A stretch of 8,933 nucleotides of DNA from Nitriliruptoraceae bacterium (GTDB taxonomy: Bacteria; Actinomycetota; Nitriliruptoria; Nitriliruptorales; Nitriliruptoraceae): assembly GCA_007117945.1 (NCBI GenBank), contig SKTN01000046.1, forward strand, positions 1 through 8,933, written 5' to 3'. Below are positions 5,348 to 8,933 of this stretch, piece after piece; position 1 is the stretch's first letter; every line of letters begins with the position of its first letter. The position numbers and the translations under genes are program-made. Below the pieces are notes generated by a model. It saw only the letters and a program-made list of their open reading frames with translations, had not been told where the DNA came from and ran no database searches.

Positions 5348-7240
5348 GTGGCGGGACGGATCGTCAAGGACGACATCGAGGCCCTGCGCACCCAGGCCGA
5401 CATCGTGGCGGTGGTGGGGGAGTACACCACCTTGAAGCGGGCGGGCCGGTCCTACAAGGGGCTGTGCCCCTTCCACACGGAGAAGACCCCCTCCTTCACC
5501 GTCACCCCCGACGGCAACTTCTACAACTGCTTCGGGTGCGGGGTGTCGGGCGACCTCTACGACTTCCTGATGCGCATCGAGGGGCTCGAGTTCCCCGAGG
5601 CGGTGGAGTCCCTGGCCCGGCGCACGGGCTTCCAGCTGCGCTACGAGCAGATGAGCGCCCGGGAGCGGCGGGCGGTGGGGGAGCGGACCCGCCTGGTGGC
5701 CGCCACCGGCGCGGCCCGCGACTTCCTCGTCGCCCAGCTCTACGCCGAGGAGGGCAAGGTCGCCCGGGACTACCTGGTCTCCCGGGGGTTCTCCCGCTCG
5801 GACGCGGAGACCTTCGAGCTCGGCTACGCCCCGAACCGCTTCGACGCCATGGCGCGGTCGTTGACCGCCGAGGGGTTCGGTGAGCAGGACCTGATCACCA
5901 CGGGCCTGGTGGCACGCACCGAGCGGGGTGGCCTGCGTGACCGCTTCCGGGGTCGGCTGATGTTCCCGATCCACGACACCGGCGGTGACGTCATCGGGTT
6001 CGGCGGCCGGGTGCTGCCGGGGCTCGACTACGGCGGTTTCGACCCGCCCAAGTACCTCAACTCCTCCGAGACCCCCCTGTACAAGAAGACCCGGGTGCTC
6101 TACGGGGTGCACCAGGCCCGCTCGGAGATCGTGCGGGCGGAGCAGGTCCTGGTGTGCGAGGGCTACACCGACGTGATGGCCCTGCATCAGGCGGGTGTCG
6201 GCTACAGCGTGGCCACCTGTGGTACCGCCGTTGGCGTCGAACACCTCCGGATGCTGGCGCGCTACGCCCAACGGGTCGTGCTGGCCTTCGACGGGGACGC
6301 CGCCGGGGTGAAGGCGGCGGAGCGGGCCTGGGAGGCGGCCCGCGAGCTCGAGGGGGACGGGCAGGGCGTGGCGCTGGACCTGCGCGTGCTGGTCCTGCCC
6401 GAGACCAGTGACCCCGCCGACCTGGTGACCGAGGTCGGTGCCGAGGGCGTCGCCCGGGCGGTGGCCGAGGCCACCCCGGTGGTCCCCTTCGTGCTCCGCC
6501 ACCACCTCGCCGCGGCGGACCTCGACACGGAGTCCGGTCGCACCGCGGCGCTCAAGGACGCCCTGACGGTCCTCGGTCGGGAGTCGGACCCGGACCTCAG
6601 GCGGGAGTGGGCCCGCACGGAGATCGCCGAGCGGATCGGCTACGCCTACGGCTTCGTCGCCGACACCGCCGCCCGGCTCGGCGTCCAGCTCGACGCCCAC
6701 GAGGGCGTGGCCGCCGGGGGCGGCTCCTCGGGTGCGCAGCGGCGCGGCGCAGCGGAGGGGGGACGCACGGCAGCGGCGCCATCGGTCACCGCGGCGCGGG
6801 CCCGCCTCGAACGCGCCGCGCTGCGCGCCCTGCTGCAGCACCCCGAGCACCTGCCCGTGGAGGCTGCGGAGCTGACCGAGGAGGACCTCACCCACCCCGA
6901 TGCCCGCGCCGTGTTGCGGGCGGTGCGGGCCGCGGGCGGGGTCGGCGCGGATCTGCAGGCCGTGGTCGATGCCGCGGAGGACGACCGCATCCGCGGGCTG
7001 CTCCGCGCCCTGGCCCTGGAGGACGACCCGGAGACCGCTGACCGTGACGTGGTCGCCGAGGTCGTCGCCGGTCGCATCCGCAGGCTGCTGGTCGACCGGG
7101 TGGACGCCTCCACCCGGCAGCTGCGCGAGGAGCTGGCGCGCCTGAGCCACACCACCGATCCCGACCGGGTGCTGGCGGTGCAGCGCGAGCTGGCCGAGCT
7201 CCAGCGCCGTCGGCGCTCGCTGCTCGGCCAGCCCGCCTGA
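5348..7240 (+). CDS. dnaG: DNA primase DnaG
   Basis: Primase synthesises the RNA primers for lagging-strand replication, together with the DnaB helicase. The product is 630 residues, normal for actinobacteria. Domains in order: a CHC2 zinc-binding domain with C40, H43, C61 and C64 (CPFH...CFGC); the RNA-polymerase core, with RFRGRLMFPIHD, IGFGGR and PKYLNSSETPLYKKTRVLYG (around residues 197-255); a TOPRIM metal site with EGYTD (E271) and DGD (D315, D317), the acidic residues that bind Mg; a Gly/Ala-rich linker (about 452-483); and a C-terminal helical DnaB-binding domain from about 487. All expected catalytic residues are present. GTG 5348 is chosen because GGGAGG (5337-5342) lies 5 nt upstream and the protein then begins VAGRI like other actinobacterial primases. 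The GTG at 5342 overlaps that ribosome site. A hairpin occupies the 5' leader region. Confidence 0.97.
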   Translation: MAGRIVKDDIEALRTQADIVAVVGEYTTLKRAGRSYKGLCPFHTEKTPSFTVTPDGNFYNCFGCGVSGDLYDFLMRIEGLEFPEAVESLARRTGFQLRYEQMSARERRAVGERTRLVAATGAARDFLVAQLYAEEGKVARDYLVSRGFSRSDAETFELGYAPNRFDAMARSLTAEGFGEQDLITTGLVARTERGGLRDRFRGRLMFPIHDTGGDVIGFGGRVLPGLDYGGFDPPKYLNSSETPLYKKTRVLYGVHQARSEIVRAEQVLVCEGYTDVMALHQAGVGYSVATCGTAVGVEHLRMLARYAQRVVLAFDGDAAGVKAAERAWEAARELEGDGQGVALDLRVLVLPETSDPADLVTEVGAEGVARAVAEATPVVPFVLRHHLAAADLDTESGRTAALKDALTVLGRESDPDLRREWARTEIAERIGYAYGFVADTAARLGVQLDAHEGVAAGGGSSGAQRRGAAEGGRTAAAPSVTAARARLERAALRALLQHPEHLPVEAAELTEEDLTHPDARAVLRAVRAAGGVGADLQAVVDAAEDDRIRGLLRALALEDDPETADRDVVAEVVAGRIRRLLVDRVDASTRQLREELARLSHTTDPDRVLAVQRELAELQRRRRSLLGQPA

Positions 7241-7267
7241 GCGCAGCGCGGCCCGCGATCCCCGCGA

Positions 7268-7338
7268 CCGGTGACGCTGTGTGTCGGCCACCGCGGTGCG
7301 CGGTCACTGCGCGCCCGATGCGCTCGGCGCGTCACCGG
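7268..7338. repeat. 10-bp inverted repeat in the dnaG-rpoD gap
   Basis: CCGGTGACGC (7268-7277) and GCGTCACCGG (7329-7338) are exact reverse complements, 51 bp apart. The right arm touches the expected -35 position of the rpoD promoter. Between them lie a palindrome CACCGCGGTG (7289-7298) and a further GGTCAC (7302-7307), so alternative foldings exist. It could be a terminator for dnaG, a paired operator, or chance. No other feature is seen in this 179-bp gap apart from the rpoD -10 box and ribosome site. Confidence 0.4.
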
Positions 7339-7360
7339 GTCCGTTGACCGCCACCGTCCG

Positions 7361-7366
7361 TAGCAT
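7361..7366 (+). promoter_or_regulatory. Putative -10 box (TAGCAT) for rpoD
   Basis: TAGCAT precedes rpoD by about 54 bp, with an expected start of transcription near 7373. A TTGACC at 7344-7349 is only 11 bp upstream, too close to act as its -35. The box suggests that rpoD can be expressed apart from dnaG. Confidence 0.45.
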
Positions 7367-7404
7367 CGATCAGGCGTCCGGGTTGGGAGACCACGCGACG
7401 CTGT

Positions 7405-7413
7405 GGGAGGGAG
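7405..7413 (+). promoter_or_regulatory. Strong ribosome binding site of rpoD
   Basis: GGGAGGGAG lies 6-9 nt before GTG 7420 and fixes that codon as the start. Confidence 0.6.
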
Positions 7414-7419
7414 ACCACC

Positions 7420-8664
<1,245 letters not shown>

Positions 8665-8679
8665 GTCCGGCGCGGGGTG

Positions 8680-8702
8680 GTGGCCGGCCGCCCCGGGGCC
8701 AC
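8680..8702 (+). terminator. Candidate hairpin after rpoD
   Basis: GTGGCC (8680-8685) pairs with GGCCAC (8697-8702) around an 11-nt GC loop, 16 bp after the rpoD stop. It has no T-tract. The 98-bp gap holds otherwise only the -10 box of the next gene. Confidence 0.35.
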
Positions 8703-8750
8703 GCCGGGTCGCCGGGCGGTGGCGCGCGCCTGGCTGTCACACCCCGGGCG

Positions 8751-8756
8751 TACGGT
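8751..8756 (+). promoter_or_regulatory. Putative -10 box (TACGGT), leaderless promoter
   Basis: TACGGT occupies positions -12 to -7 relative to the A of ATG 8763, so transcription should begin at or next to the start codon. No Shine-Dalgarno sequence precedes that ATG. The same hexamer lies upstream of dnaG. Confidence 0.5.
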
Positions 8757-8762
8757 CATCCC

Positions 8763-8933
8763 ATGGACACACCGAGCGCCCCCGAGACCCCCGGCACCGG
8801 CCGCAGCACCCCACCGCCGGCGCAGCAGGCGGTGCTGCCCTTCGATGACGCGGCCGGGGCGGACGCCGATCGGGTCGCCGTGCAGGGCGGCGACCCCGAC
8901 CACGAGCGGCCCATCGGCTTCGCGCTGACCGCC
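8763..8933 (+). CDS. Unrecognised protein, first 57 residues (3' end outside window)
   Basis: The frame opens at ATG 8763 and stays open to the end of the window, so the gene is cut off by the window and not broken. The visible 57 residues begin MDTPSAPETPGTGRSTPPPAQQAVLP in short pieces of Pro/Thr/Ala-rich, probably disordered sequence. They continue through an acidic Asp/Ala patch (FDDAAGADADRV) and reach what may be the first structured part at ERPIGFALTA. No signal peptide or membrane segment is seen so far. Function unknown. A TACGGT box directly upstream and the lack of a ribosome binding site point to leaderless translation. An 83-residue frame starting at 8677 overlaps it but is Arg/Pro-rich and looks like a shadow. 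Confidence 0.6.
   Translation, partial: MDTPSAPETPGTGRSTPPPAQQAVLPFDDAAGADADRVAVQGGDPDHERPIGFALTA

Noticed and set aside
5033..7291. A 752-codon open frame on the minus strand opposite dnaG
   Set aside because: It lies antisense to a fully motif-supported primase. Long antisense frames are expected at this GC content, and its Gly/His/Arg/Gln-rich composition shows no domain.
7344..7349. TTGACC as a -35 box for rpoD
   Set aside because: It is only 11 bp from the TAGCAT box and no TAnnnT hexamer lies 16-18 bp downstream of it.
8677..8928. An 83-codon open frame after rpoD
   Set aside because: It overlaps the better-supported frame from ATG 8763, has no ribosome binding site and is Arg/Pro-rich like other shadow frames.

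Overview
The window is a GC-rich (clearly above 65%), gene-dense stretch of chromosome. It reads as housekeeping DNA from a member of the Actinomycetota. The evidence is a DUF3151 protein (an essentially actinobacterial family), a compact group-1 sigma factor directly downstream of dnaG, frequent GTG starts, TAnnnT -10 boxes without a clear -35, and at least one probable leaderless mRNA. A deep-branching lineage such as Nitriliruptoria is possible, but that is inference and the genus cannot be read from the sequence.

Layout from left to right: the C-terminal part of glycyl-tRNA synthetase (1-602, +); a multi-spanning membrane protein that seems to start at a non-canonical ATC codon (661-1536, +); a convergent small two-helix membrane protein (1555-1878, -); a divergent small helical protein of unknown function (2017-2415, +); a convergent two-gene operon on the minus strand made of an M61-type metallopeptidase with a PDZ domain (2922-4670) and a translationally coupled SRPBCC-fold protein (2443-2925); a divergent DUF3151 gene (4812-5246, +); the DNA primase gene dnaG (5348-7240, +); the principal sigma factor gene, rpoD/sigA-type (7420-8664, +); and the first 57 codons of an unrecognised gene (8763-8933, +).

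Four genes belong to core information processing or have a family assignment that fits it: glyS (translation), dnaG (replication priming), rpoD (transcription initiation), and DUF3151, which is conserved but has no known role. dnaG and rpoD keep the order of the classical macromolecular-synthesis cluster, but a 179-bp gap with its own predicted promoter separates them. The M61 peptidase/SRPBCC pair and the small membrane and helical proteins are accessory genes without a defined pathway.

No intergenic gap exceeds about 180 bp. I saw no tRNA, rRNA, CRISPR array, insertion sequence, prophage or toxin-antitoxin pair. I do not see a new multi-gene system here. The points most worth checking are the apparent ATC start at 661, a perfect 11-bp hairpin that would lie at the very 5' end of the dnaG mRNA, a 10-bp inverted repeat in front of rpoD, and the predicted leaderless gene at 8763.
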